In this document: piece by piece, positions 22,665 through 34,140 of the stretch
How positions within the stretch are numbered: the first letter of the stretch is position 1
How the letters are laid out: each line of letters opens with the position of its first letter
DNA from: Jacaranda mimosifolia
Taxonomy: Eukaryota > Streptophyta > Magnoliopsida > Lamiales > Bignoniaceae
DNA length: 64,000 bases
Reading direction: 5' to 3'
NCBI GenBank assembly: GCA_018894105.1
Contig: CM032121.1
Coordinates: forward strand, 19,874,730-19,938,729
Position numbers and translations under genes: made by a program
Notes under the pieces: model-generated
Database searches by the model: none
Told to the model about the DNA's origin: nothing
The model's input: the letters and a program-made list of their open reading frames with translations, nothing else

Positions 22665-23125
22665 TGTAGTACAAAACATTCAAGCTTATAGATTAAATAA
22701 AATTATAGTATATAATCTGTGTACATGCAGTATATTTTAGAAGTATCTATAGTACAAAAATATTCAAGCGTGCAGTATACATTAACTGAAAATATAGTAT
22801 ATAATTTGTGTATCTGCAGTACATTTTAGAAGCAATTGTAGTACAAAATATTTAAGCTTGCAATATACATTAAATGAAAGTGTAGTATATAATCTCTGTA
22901 ACTGCAGTACATTTTATAAACAAATGTAATATAAACATTTATGCTTGCAGTTCACATCAGGCAAAAGTGTAGCATATAATCTATGTAACTGCAGTACATT
23001 TTAGAAGCATTTGTAGTACAAAACATTCAAGCATATAAATTAAATTAAATTATAATTTAATATTTGTATATATGCAGTACATTTTAGAAGCAATTGTAGT
23101 ACAAAATATTTAAGCCTATAGGGTT
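22665..23125. repeat. MULE tandem array I, second half
   Basis: Same unit as 21560-21966 (markers at about 22706, 22793, 22882, 22968), continuing after the gypsy fragment. Confidence 0.85.
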
Positions 23126-23189
23126 TGAATCATACTTTGTATGTACATACATATGTAAATTGAAGCATACTTTGTTTATAATATTATTT

Positions 23190-24050
23190 TGTATGTAAGT
23201 ATAATTTTCCATCAAGTATTTATAATATTTTTATTTCAGTACAATATGAGGGAAAAGAATTATAAATGTAGAACGAACAAAGTATAAATGGTGTTGTGTT
23301 GAAATACACTTCAATACAATTGAAATCGAGCAGTGAATTTGAGTACAATATGATGGAAATGAAGTACAAATATAGAAAAAAATAAAGTACAAATGGTGTG
23401 ATGTTGAAGTACACTTCAATTAAATTGAAATTAGGTAGTGAATTTAAATACAATATGATGGAAATGAAGTATAAATGTAGAACAAACAAAGTATAAATGA
23501 TGTTATATTGAAATACAATTCAATTAAATTGAAATCGAGCAGTGAATTTGAATACAATATGAGGAAAATGAAGTACAAGCGTAGAACAAACAAAGTATAA
23601 ATAGTGTTATGTTGAAGTACAGTTCAATTAAATTGAAATCGGACAGTGAATTTGAGTACAACATGATGGAAATGAAGTACAAACGTAGAACAAATAAAGT
23701 ATAAATGATGTTATGTTGAAGTACACTTCAATTAAATTGAAGTTGAACAGTGAATTTGAGTACAATATGATGTAAATGAAGTACAAACTTAGAACAAACA
23801 AAATATAAATGGTGTTATGTTGAAGTACATTTTAACTAAATTGAAATCGAACAGTGAATTTGAGTACAATATCATAGAAATGAAGTACAAACATAAAACA
23901 AACAAAGTATAAATGGTGTTATGTTGAAGTACACTTCAATTAAATTGAAATCAGGAAGTGAATTGAGTACAATATGATGAAAATAAAGTAGAAATATAGA
24001 ACAAACAAAGTATAAATTGTGTTATGTTGAAGTACACTTATTGCAATTGA
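23190..24050. repeat. MULE tandem array II (~104-bp period, about eight units)
   Basis: The marker CAGTGAATTTGAGTACAATA recurs near 23330, 23435, 23541, 23645, 23749, 23853 and 23956. Each unit also has GAAATGAAGTACAAA, GAACAAACAAAGTATAAAT and TGTTGAAGTACACTTCAATT. The spacing (about 104) is not a multiple of three. Confidence 0.9.
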
Positions 24051-24379
24051 ATAATTAGTCTCCAATAATTGTAGTGATGGTCAAATACAATATTTTGAGA
24101 TAATCGAATAAGGTGAAGTACATATTTTTACGGGTTATAGGGTGGATATTATTATCAAATGCTCATTTATTTACATCTTTGAAAGCATAAGTATTCTTTA
24201 CATTACTGCGATTGATAACATTCATTCGTTCAACATTAGTGGTTAACACTTTAAAACTTTAATATTATTTTATTCATATAATAAATATTACACATATTTT
24301 TAGAGTTTGGTTATTAATTACTGAGACTTAAAAATCAAATCATGGAACAAATTTCAATTCAACAATATTAGTAAAAATA

Positions 24380-24960
24380 TTAAGAAATGGAGTACATAAT
24401 GGCCGAAATGAAATACAAATGTCATGAAATCAAGTATAAATCTTTCAGATTGAGGTACGAAAGCGCTGATATTTTGGACAATATCCATTTGATAACTTTC
24501 ACGCTAAACAAGTACATTATTGCCAAAAAGAAGTACAAATGTCATGAAATCAAGTATAATTCTACCAGATTTGGGTACAAAATAACTGATATCTCGGACA
24601 ACATGTAAAAATGCCAATTTCACGCTAAATCAAATACATAATTGTCGAAATGAAGTACAATTGTCATGAAATCAAGTATAATTCTCCCAGATTATGGTGC
24701 AAAATAACTGATATATCCAACAACATATAAAAATGCCAATTTCACGCTAAATCAAATACATAATTGCCGAAATGAAGTACAATTGTCATGACATCAAGTA
24801 TAATTCTCCCAGATTGGGGTGCAAAATAACTAATATCTCGGACAATATACAAAAATACCAATTTCACACTAAATCAAGTACATAATTACCGAAATAAAGT
24901 ACAAATATCAAGAAATCAAGTATAAATCTCCTAGATTAATTTACAAAATTTAGCTAGATT
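24380..24960. repeat. MULE tandem array III (~121-bp period, about five units)
   Basis: The marker TGTCATGAAATCAAGTATAA starts near 24419, 24539 and 24661, with changed forms near 24783 and 24907. Each unit also holds GAAATGAAGTACAA and GCCAATTTCACGCTAAA. A 73-codon plus-strand frame simply follows two units. Confidence 0.9.
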
Positions 24961-26957
24961 ACTGATTCTTTGCAGGTTCGACAATTATGTCATGTTCTAC
25001 CACACCTTTTACACTTAATTACACGTTTCTCAATTTGTGATGGAATCTTCTGTGTCCTTCTATGCCCAGGTTGAGATCGGCAATCAGGTGCATTAATGAC
25101 GCCATCATCATATAGAGGGAACATATGCATATCATATGTATGAATGGGGTTTATCACTGCTTGATATGCTTGTTGATACATCTCAACTCGGCAATATTGA
25201 TCGGTAAAGTCATACGATGAAAGTGACTTTAACTCGAGAGTACAAGTTTTGATAAAATAAAGTACAATTTCGGAACACTTGAAGTATAGAACTTCAATGA
25301 ATATAGTACAAGTTTAGATAAAATGATGTATAAAATTAGTATAATTTCAAAAAATAGAAATACAATTTTTGATAAAGTGAAGTACAATTTCAAAACACCT
25401 GAAGTATAAAACCTTAGAAATTGCAATACAATTTTTGGATAATCCATTAGTAAAATACTTGAAACTTAAAAAATAGATTCAAATAACTGAAGTACAAGTT
25501 TAGATAAAATGAAGTACAAGTTCGGAACACTTGAAGTATAGAACTTCAATGAATAGAGTACATGTTTAGGTAAAATGATATATTAAATAAAGTATAATTT
25601 TAAAAAATAGAAATACAATTTTAGATAAAGTGAAGTACAATTTCAGAATACCTGAAGTATAAAACCTTAGTAATTGCAGTACAATTTTTGGATAATCTAT
25701 TAGTAGAACATTTGAAACTTAAATAATATAGTCAAATAACTGAAGTACAAGTTTAGATAAAATAAAGTACAATTTCGAAACACTTGAAGTATAGAACTTC
25801 AATGAATAGAGTGCAAGTTTATGTAAAATGAAGTATAATTTCAGAACACTTGAAGTATAAATCCTTAGCAATTGTAATATGATTTTGGATAATCCATTAG
25901 TAGAACACTTGAAGTATAAAACTTAAATAATAGATTCAGATAATTGAAGTACAAGTTTAGATAAAATGAAGTACAATTTCGGAACACTTGAAATATAGAA
26001 CTTCAATGAATAGAGTACAAGTTTAGGTAAAATGATGTATGAAATGAAGTATAATTTCAAAAAATAGAAGTACAATTGTAGATAAAGTGAAGTACAATTT
26101 CAAAACACTTGAAGTATAAAACCTTAGCAATTGCAGTACAATTTTTGGATAATCAATTAGTAAAATACTTTAAACTTAAATAATAGATTCAAATAACTAA
26201 AGTATAAGTTTAGATAAAATGAAGTACAATTTCGAAACACTTGAAGTATAGAAGTTCAATGAATAAAGTACATGTTTATGTAAAATGAAGTACAAAAGAA
26301 GTATAATTTCAGAAAATGAAAGTACAATTTTAGATAAAGTGAAGTACAATTTCAGAACGCTTGAAGTATAAAGTCCTAGCAACTGCAGTATATTTTGGTT
26401 AATCGATAAATATAACACTTAAAATATATAACTTCAATAAATCGAGTACAATCTTTGATAAAATGAAGTATAATTTCAGAAAATCAAAAGTATAATTTTA
26501 TATAGAAGACGTATAGTTTATGAACACTTCAAGTATAAACCGCTAGAAGTTGCAGTACAATTTTGGATAATCAATTAGTAGAACACTTGAAGTATAAAAC
26601 TTACATAACAGAGTACAATTTTAGAACACTTTAAGTACAAAACTTTACAAACTGCAGTACAACTTAGATTTTGTAGAAGTATTACCTTAAACCATCACTG
26701 CTCTTCTTTGCACTGCTGCTTAATTCATCCTTTCGATTTATCAGGATGTCAACAATGTTCATATTCAATGTCAAATGCAATAAGACCATATTCATGACAC
26801 CGTTATCATCAGTCAAACTCACGTACAATCTTTGATGTGGAGCTATGTATTGCAAACTGAAGTGTTCGACGTTGATTTCACTTCATTCTCTTGCGAGATT
26901 AATGTACATGTCCATTAACTTGATTGAACACTCCTATTTCACTACTTGTTGACATTG
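24961..26957 (-). pseudogene. MURA-like transposase, ends only
   Basis: Transposase of the MULE on the minus strand. The C-terminal part (complement 24961-25190) reads YQAVINPIHTYDMHMFPL, then GHRRTQKIPSQIEKRVIKC and a zinc knuckle CKRCGRT-stop-HNCRTC; apart from the stop in place of Gly this is the CX2CX4HX4C knuckle that ends MuDR-type transposases. The N-terminal part (complement about 26690-26957) starts MSTSSEIGVF and, after a frame change, reads LYVSLTDDNGVMNMV and LNMNIVDILI, like the N-terminal domain of plant MULE transposases. The DDE catalytic core and SWIM finger that should lie between are absent; array IV occupies that space. Confidence 0.68.
25235..26665. repeat. MULE tandem array IV (composite ~205-250-bp period, about six units)
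   Basis: The marker AGTACAAGTTTAGGTAAAATG and variants recur near 25308, 25555, 25806, 26011 and 26262. Units also hold GTACAATTTCGGAACACTTG, GAAGTATAGAACTTCAATGA and CAATTTTTGGATAATCNATT. Within each unit an AGTACAA/AGTATAA core recurs about every 20-40 bp. It lies between the two surviving transposase ends. Confidence 0.9.
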
Positions 26958-27255
26958 TCGGAAAAATATAAGAAACTCAGAAGCAACTGAGAAGAAACTG
27001 AGAAGAAGAAGAAGATGAAACTCAAAAATGATGAAAATAAAAAGAGAAGAAGACAATGCAGATGTCGAGTTAGTAGTTGTTGGCTCTGACGTTATTCTCG
27101 TTCTTGCCGTTGAGTTTGTTGTGTTTTTTCTGTTCTTTCTGTTTCTGGTAATGAACGTATGATCGGATTTACTGTTTGCTCATCGAATGGAGAAGAAGTG
27201 AGAAAAAATGAATGAAAAATATGATATTTAAGGGCATTTTTGTCAAATCAAATGA

Positions 27256-27370
27256 GTAGGGAGTAATTTCTAAAAATTTAACAAAACTAGGGAGTTTGTT
27301 CTAACAAAAAACAAGTGGTGACTGATCACCAAATTGGAAAGTGCATTTGGTACTTTTCAATAAGTGTCCC
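27256..27370 (-). repeat. MULE right terminal inverted repeat
   Basis: Partner of 20893-21007; see that entry for matching blocks. Confidence 0.8.
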
Positions 27371-27491
27371 TAAAAAAATTACACAAGAGAAAGAAAAAGC
27401 CAAACAAAGAGGTGGTGAAAGAGAAGGAGGCTGCAATAGTGACCTTTTTATTTAAAAGGAAACGATATTTTTTCTCTGCAAATAAGAATGA

Positions 27492-28998
27492 TCGGAAACT
27501 AAGCCTGTAAATGGATAGGGTGATACTTTATCCAACCCACACCCATACCCTAAAATACTTAAATAAAAATATCTTATAGTCTACCATATCCTAAAATACT
27601 CAAAAGAATGAGACTCTAATCCTATCCTATCTACAAGACCCATTGGGTCTAGTTTATTGGACTTATGCTTTTAATGTATGTACTAACTTTCTCAATATAT
27701 ACTAAAAATACTATTTGGCATATGATAAAAAAAAAGATCCATATTTATTTTAATTTAATTGCTAAATTTAAATTAGTTAATCTTTATTTTCAATTTTTCA
27801 GTCATTAATAAAAAATTTATTAACAAAGTTTATTCATTAGCAAAATTAATTTTATTAACCATTTTTATAAAAATATTTTTTCCATTATTAATTTTAATAT
27901 TATTAATTTTATTAATAAAAAGTGTTCAACTATTACTATTGCTATTCCAATTTTTTTGAAAAAAAAATAATTGCCATCTCAATATAATAACTTTATTAAT
28001 TTAGTTTAATTTTTATTGAAGAAAATTATTTAGTTATTACTATTCATTAGGGATGGGAATAGGTTAGGCCGCGCCAGTCAGGGGTCTACGGTCTGGCCTA
28101 ACCCAATCTAGTCTATTTAATAAATAGACCAAGTTTAGACTTTTAAAAAGGTCTATTTAGTTAAAATGCTAAGTGTAGGCTTTTAAAAAAGTCTATAAAG
28201 CCTATCGGCCGGCCTATACAATTTAATTATATTATAATATATATATATAATTATTTATAATACTTATATAATTGCCTTTATATTTATATTAATTAATTTT
28301 ATATAATTATATATTATGTTCTTAATTAATACACAAACATTTAATTTCAAATTTTTTGTTTAACTTATAATAATGTTTGGTTATATTTTTCTCTTTGTTA
28401 AGATAACTGTGTTATAATCGCCAATTATTTTTACTTAATATAAATTATAAAAAATTTTGGCCTATTGAGGCCTATCAAATTATTAAGCCAATTAAAAGCC
28501 TAAACATATATAAAATTTAAACTTAATTAAAATTTTAACTAAAATAAGCCTTTTCAGGCTAGATATAGGCTTTGGAAAAATTTAAGAAGGCTAGACTAGG
28601 TTTTTTTTTTTTTCAAAAAAAAAAAAAAAAAAGCTTATATCAGGTAATAGGCTAAGCTCAAGCTTACAAAATATGCAACAGGCTTGGCCCATTTATAGCA
28701 AAGCCTAGCCAAACCTAGCTTATTCCCACCTTTACTGTTCATTCACATATTTGTAATTTTTATATATAAAAGCTTTATTATTAATATAAATTTGATTTCA
28801 ATATAGACAATTTTTATGCTCATAAATTAAATTTAAGTATAAAGTAATGGGCAATTTATGTGTATGGGAACATGGGCAATTTATGGGTATAGACCTTACT
28901 CATACCTATTACATTATCTTTAATAAGTATGGGTATGAGTATGACATTTTGGACTAGGGTAGGATAGTACCCTACCTATTTACAGGTGTACCGGAAAC
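27492..28998. mobile_element. hAT-like element (27500-28990) with 8-bp TSD
   Basis: TSD TCGGAAAC (27492-27499) and CCGGAAAC (28991-28998), 7/8. Termini TAAGCCTGTAAATGGATAGG and, from the right, TACACCTGTAAATAGGTAGG. Subterminal GGGTA/TACCC motifs are common. No coding sequence; the centre is AT-rich and hosts a further hAT at 28048-28734. It split the second unit of the old tandem repeat. Confidence 0.82.
28040..28742. mobile_element. hAT-like MITE (28048-28734), TAGGGATGGGAATAGG family
   Basis: TSD CTATTCAT (28040-28047) and CTGTTCAT (28735-28742), 7/8. Termini TAGGGATGGGAATAGG and, from the right, TAAAGGTGGGAATAAG. Inside are repeated AGGCC/AGGCTTTTA motifs as in the copy at 11049-11629. 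Nested in 27500-28990. Confidence 0.85.
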
Positions 28999-29490
28999 TA
29001 ACTGCATTTATAAAAATTACACAAAAGAATGAAAAATAAAAAAAAAGAAAAATCGAAAGAAAAGGAGGTTGCAACACTCATCTTTGTGCAATGAAAATTT
29101 GACCTTTTTTCTTTGAAATCAGTTATCCCGATCAGAGTTCAATTTGGCTAAATAGTTAAAAGGAAATGTGTTTTCCTCTGCAAATAAGAACTGTGGGAAA
29201 CCAATTATATACATAAAGTTACACAAAGATAACGAAAGGCCAAAAAAGAAAAAGAAAGAAAAAAGGCCGTAACACTGACCTAACAGTTTTGGAATTTTGA
29301 TGATCTTTTTATTATAGCATTCAATATGATGAATATCCATTGATATTTCTATTTGATCAAACCAGTAGAGAAGAAAATTATATATTTCTTTGTAAATAAA
29401 AAGGATGAAAAAATTAATCACACAATTAAAATGAAGAACACAAAAGAATAAAAGAAAAATGAAAATAAAGAAAGCTGACCTTCGTCGTGG

Positions 29491-30559
29491 CAAAGGAGCT
29501 CCAACCTTTTTTACTTGAGTTTGGGATGGGAGAAGCGTAATAGATGTGGGAGGCATATTTTGAAATGATGTAGTGGATAGCATGGGTTTACAGATTGTGG
29601 GATAGTGGGGTATATGAATATTACAATATTGACCTAATTTAATTATACATGTTTGATGATTTTAAAGGATAAACTGGTATTCAAACTCTTGAATTCTTAA
29701 TGTTTTCTCCAAACTGATTTTAAAGGATAAATTAGGAATATTATTAAACTAGTATTCAAACTCTTGAATTCTTAATGTTTCCTCCAAACTGAAATATATA
29801 TATATTTTATCTATTAGAGGATTGAAAGGGCCATTTATGAAAATGATCAAAAATAACTTCTATATTAGACATAAAATTGCCTTCTTTTTTATAATAGCAT
29901 AGATTAAATTAGAAGTTCTCATTCTTTCTAAGTTAAGATAATTAGATAAGGAGGGTCTGCGAGATGAAATTCCTCTCATCATAAAAAACTATATATAGGC
30001 AAAAGTTTAAAGGGATGGAAGAAGATAAACTAGTAAATTGAACCGATTTGGCTAGTTTCTAAGCTGCACTCTTGTCATTTCTACTTATATGCTTTACCTT
30101 CTGTTTTGGCCAACAATCTCAGGATTTTTTGAAGTCATCAATCAAGACTTGTTTTGTCCTGCTAAGTAATCATCTTGGGCTTAATATCATCATCGAAGCT
30201 TGGAGACAATTTATTTTAGAAATGACTAGTTTTTGTTTTCTTTCTACCATGAATTTGCACGATTCATTCAGAGCTTGATTTTTAGTTGAAAGTGGTGTAA
30301 GACAAAATGCATCCCAAGATTCATATACCCATGGTACCAAAACATTATATAATTAATTGATTATTAATAACTGTTTGAGCAATGAGAATGATAATCAATG
30401 ATTTAGGCAATTTCACGAATGATTGTTATGTCTTTCTCTCCTTCTTGCACAAATCAATTGACAGTTTTAATGGAATATCAATATCAAAATGTGGAGTGGA
30501 GAGGGGATCTAGCCATAATATATATATATATATATATATATAAAATAAAACCTTTTAGA
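29491..30559. other. Unassigned AT-rich sequence
   Basis: No gene recognised. Contains a local duplication (29658-29793) and an (AT)n run (30518-30541). The right part may belong to the copia D LTR, whose far end could not be placed. Confidence 0.4.
29658..29793. repeat. Imperfect tandem duplication
   Basis: GATTTTAAAGGATAAA...GGTATTCAAACTCTTGAA, then TCTTAATGTTT and CTCCAAACT, occurs twice; the second copy has about 20 extra bases after the first block. Confidence 0.8.
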
Positions 30560-30758
30560 GCCCTTCCATCATAGGCTTTTAAGATTGAACCTACACCTGT
30601 ATGTTGTCATACGAAGCCTATTAAGAAAAGGACCTTAACAATATTAGGTAAAAATAATATGAGTCATGTCTCTTTAACTGTATTAATTTAGCTCATTTTA
30701 TATTATTAAAAATAAATCCAATTAATAGAAGTCCACGTATTGGAATAAAATTCCAACA
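30560..30758 (-). mobile_element. Copia D 3' LTR start and polypurine tract, minus strand
   Basis: On the minus strand, AGCGGGAGAA (complement 30759-30768) is followed by TGTTGGAATTTTATTCC, a standard copia polypurine-tract/LTR junction. The LTR extends toward lower coordinates; its end is not defined. An inverted repeat GGAATAAAATTCC sits at the LTR start. Confidence 0.55.
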
Positions 30759-31500
30759 TTCTCCCGCTAAGAAAAATATTAATTGTAACTTTATAATAAA
30801 GCAAAATGTAAAGTTTGAGAAAATGACTCTTGAGCTAAATTTCGAAGAAAAAAAAAATGACTGTGACCACAATTTTGAAAAAAAAAATGGCAATGAGACA
30901 AAACTACCAACATAATCCAGTTCAGTAAAAATTACTAATATTGAATTATGGCAATGGTTGCATCTTTCATCAACACAAGACCTTCATGGTCACATATACC
31001 AGCAACTCCACCGATATGGATTCAAACATGGTGGTGTAGCAAGAAATAGCATCTAAACATGACCCAAGCATGTATGCTATTTCATTGTTGGTCCTCCAAT
31101 TTTTTTGTCAGATATGGATTTCTAAAACTATATGAACTCCTAAGAAAATTTGATTTTCTTATAAGATATAGGCGCCTTGGTCAATAAGAAACTCTAACAA
31201 AATCCATAATTTTCTTGTAAGACATGGATTTCTGAAACAATATGAAATCCCAGGAAAATTTGACTTCAAAAGAAAACATGTATGCCTTACTCAAAAATAG
31301 AATATGGTGTCATTTATGAGACATACTCAACTCTCAAGATTAACATCTAATCTCAAGATACATATTTGAGATACAACCTCAAAAATGTGTACACAATTAT
31401 AACAAATATATTAACAGTTAGAAAAAGAATCTCGTATTAAATAAAAGCTCAATAAAACAAATGGCTCAATGTAACAAATTCAGTAAAGAAGCATAGCTCA
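30759..31500 (-). other. Non-coding region between copia D RNase H and LTR
   Basis: Longer than the usual gap between pol and the polypurine tract. It contains a diverged duplication around 31111-31285 (ATGGATTTCTAAAACTATATG and ATGGATTTCTGAAACAATATG). No frame recognised. Confidence 0.4.
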
Positions 31501-31501
31501 C

Positions 31502-31691
31502 TTAACCTAATGCATCAAAAGACTCAATTACACCTATGTGTTCTATATGTCTTTTGAAAATAATAGGTCTCAATCCCTTAGTCAAAAGAATCGCAAGCAT
31601 AGAGTCGCTATCAACATGCTCTATCATAATGGTACCATTTTCAACTAAGTCTCTCACAACATGATATTTAAATTCTACATGTTTAGATGCA
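31502..31691 (-). pseudogene. Copia D RNase H C-terminus
   Basis: Minus-strand frame with SASKHVEFKYHVVRDLVENG and ILLTKGLRPIIFKRHIEH, the usual KHIDxKYHxVRD...LADxxTKGL ending of copia pol; the conserved Asp of LADP is lost. It joins 33391 once the hAT-like insert is removed (NNKFSS plus SASKHVEF). Confidence 0.85.
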
Positions 31692-33398
31692 CTGGAGGGT
31701 AGGGATGTTAAAAAATATATATATTCAAAACCGACCGAATCGACTGACAACTGAAAAAACTAAATCGAATCAAATCAAACCAAACCGAAGTTGTTTCAGT
31801 TTGGTTTTTGGTCTTGTATTTCAAAAAATTTTGATTTTCGGTTCGGTTCGAATTTTATACTAGGTAAACCAAAATCGAACCGGAAATTGGTCTTTTGATT
31901 TTGCGATTCGGTTTTTGGTTTCTTTAAACTGAACCAAAACCGGTTTTGATTTTTTTATATATAAAATTCCATTAATCAAGTGCTAGTAGTTTTAGTAAAT
32001 TTTATAGTTTTTATTAAAAATTTTAAGGCTAAGATAAATAAATATATTTTTTTAAATAGTGTAAATGTTAATGTATTTTAAAATTTTTGGGATAAATAAA
32101 AGGAGAAATTTTTAATAAGTTGAAATAATTGAGGGAAAAAAAAAGTAAAATTGGAGAAGAGAAAATAAAATTACATTGTCATTGTTTTCTAAAATAAAAT
32201 TGATTTTATCATCTTATACAAAATATATCAAAATAGTTGTTAAAGTCCTACGTTTTTTAAGATGCATAGATAATATATATGATATATAAAAAAAATGAAT
32301 AATTATGATACAGTGACTCAAAGAGAAAAAAATTGATAGTTTTTCTAAACTCAAACCTTATAAGTGTATAATTTTCTTAATATACAAATTAATATACGTT
32401 AAATATAAAAAGATGATTATGATTTAAAGAGGAAAAAGTATGTTATAAAAAGAAAATTAAAATTTCTACTTTAATTATTTAATCAAATTTATGTATAGGG
32501 TGCATTGATGAGTAAAATAGAAATTTCAAAATTATAAATCAGGGGTTGAATCATATATTCCTATTCCTGTAACAGTAGGCAGTAGTACATTGCATGTGTT
32601 GGCCAATAAAAATTTTACTATGCTATTATAAAAGAAAGATTGTGTTTGTATCTAAAATGAAAGTTATTTTTGTTCTTTTACATAATTTGTTCTTTTCATT
32701 GTTTTAGTAACAAAAATTAATAATGTAGTTTGAAGGATAAATGTAAAAGTTTAGTAAAAAAAAAGATAATTTGAACAACAGTTTATCAATATTTTTTTAA
32801 GCTATCCTTTAGAAATGATGATTTAATAAGGTTACAATTGTATTTTTTACAAAATTTACAAATCCACAATCCATATTATGATGTGTGTGCTAAAAATTTT
32901 ATAATATTTTGACAAGGCACACTCAATATGTATACTAAAATTTTATAACATAAAATAAATAAAATATTTATTTATCTTCTTATATCTATTATAATTTTTT
33001 AATATTTTAAATGTATTTGTTTATGAAAAGTAATTCAATTCAAAATTTTCACTGAAAAATAAATATTTTTTTATCAAACTTACTTTTATCAAATAAACTT
33101 TTTAGTACTAAAAAAAATAAGTAATTTAATTCAATTTTTTTTTACCTAAAATCAAATATTTTTTATCAAACAAACTTTTATCACAATTTTTGGTAGAAAA
33201 ACAAATTTTCTTAGAAAAGAACATTGAACCAGTTCGATTTCATTCGGTAAAATAAAAACCAAACTGAAAAAATCGGTTCAGTTTTAGTTTCAGTTTGGTT
33301 GCATTCGATTAAAAATTGAAACGTTCAAATTGTTTTGATTTTTATCTCGAAAAAGTTAATTTTTTGGTTATAACCGAATGCACAATCCTACTGGAGAA
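31692..33398. mobile_element. hAT-like element (31700-33390) in copia D
   Basis: Termini TAGGGATGTTAAAAAATAT and, from the right, TAGGATTGTGCATTCGG. Flanks CTGGAGGG and CTGGAGAA match at 6 of 8 positions. Subterminal CGGTTCGGTTT/AACCGAA-type repeats are dense near both ends, as in many hAT MITEs. The AT-rich centre has no frame of interest. Confidence 0.7.
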
Positions 33399-33770
33399 CT
33401 TGTTGTTCCTCAAAATGAACATAGCAATAGTATTATCACAATAAATCCTTAATGGCCTAGAAATTGAATCAACAACTAAAAAAAGTCCTGAAATGAAGTT
33501 CTTTAGCCATACAGCATGTGTGGCTCCTCCATAACAAGCAACAAACTCAACCAGCATGGTTGATGAAGCAGTAAGTGTCTACTTGACAATTTTCCATGAA
33601 ATTGCTCCACTGGCCATTGTAAAAATATAACATAAAGTGGATCGTAAGTCATCGGGACAACTAGCAAAATCTGAATCTGAGTATCCGATAGCCTCAAGGT
33701 AGTCAACATTTTTGTATACGAATATGAAGTCTCTAGTTTTCCTCAAACATCTCAAGACATTCTTAATGGT
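33391..33770 (-). pseudogene. Copia D RNase H N-terminal part
   Basis: Minus strand: IKNVLRCLRKTRDFIFVY, IGYSDSDFASCPDD, RSTLCYIFTMASGAISWK, EFVACYGGATHAVWLKNF and IYCDNTIAM. These are the canonical copia RNase H motifs with one frame change. The RT that should precede it, toward higher coordinates, is cut off by the CACTA terminus at 33771. Confidence 0.85.
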
Positions 33771-34140
33771 CACTACAAAAAAATGTGTTATTTGCCACCC
33801 CATTTTTGCTTACTCTTGCTAAACCGCATGGAATAAATTTTTACCCACGCTTTGAACTGCGTGGGCCTTAAAATTTATTAAAGCCTACAGTTAAGAGTAA
33901 ACCGTAGGAACTGTAGGCATTACATGCTTATTACTTTCGCTTTTCCAACTATAAAGACCAAAATTTCAATTTCCCTACTTTTTAGAGCTAACTCGTAGAC
34001 AATACTTAATTATTACCTACGCATTTGTAATCGTAAAGAATAAAATCATAAATTGCCTATGTTTAAAAATTAAATTGTAGGCAATACTTAATTATTACCT
34101 ATGCTTTTATGATAGTAAGTAACAAACTTATTTTCTTTAA
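33771..34140. mobile_element. CACTA (En/Spm) transposon terminus and subterminal region
   Basis: CACTACAAAAAAATGTG at 33771 abruptly replaces copia D coding sequence; this is the classic CACTA terminal repeat. The next ~350 bp hold repeated CCTACG/GTAGGC motifs in both orientations and a hairpin CCCACGC...GCGTGGG, as expected of a subterminal region. No matching ...TTTGTAGTG end was found downstream, so the extent is unknown. Confidence 0.6.

Larger units (their letters stand above)
20884..27379 (-). mobile_element. Mutator-like element (MULE, 20893-27370) with 9-bp TSD
   Basis: TAAAAAAAT is duplicated exactly at 20884-20892 and 27371-27379; a perfect 9-bp TSD is the Mutator hallmark. The ends are long, diverged inverted repeats (about 115 bp), best conserved at AACTCCCTA...TTAGAAATTACTCCC. 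The interior holds both ends of a MURA-like transposase on the minus strand, four tandem-array types and a gypsy LTR fragment. A paralogous unfilled site reads AACTGCATTTATAAAAATTACACAA at about 28998-29022 (given as two parts: AACTGCATTTAT, AAAAATTACACAA). The element is 6478 bp. Confidence 0.88.
20790..29490. repeat. Old ~170-bp tandem repeat split by a MULE and a hAT
   Basis: About four diverged units. Shared blocks: CCCGATCAGAGTTCAATTTG at 20796 and 29127; TTCTCTGCAAATAA at about 20846, 27473 and 29174, with TTTCTTTGTAAATAA near 29386; AACTAACTGCAT at 20871 and 29000; ATTACACAA at about 27378, 29017 and 29217. After each comes an A/G-rich tract and GGAGGTTGCAACACT-like sequence. The first unit is cut by the MULE and the second by the hAT-like element. 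I cannot name the repeat; a minus-strand frame of 154 codons over the last units is low-complexity and not called. Confidence 0.65.

Noticed and set aside
22090..22683. 197-codon open frame on the minus strand, the longest in the window
   Set aside because: It lies antisense to the gypsy-like LTR, has no recognisable domain, and its start and end fall at the fragment edge.
21560..26665. Regularly spaced repeats considered as a CRISPR-like array
   Set aside because: Units are contiguous and diverged with no unique spacers, and the setting is a plant MULE.
29119..29583. 154-codon minus-strand frame
   Set aside because: It covers the old tandem repeat and is low-complexity, rich in Phe/Leu runs from A-rich tracts; no domain.
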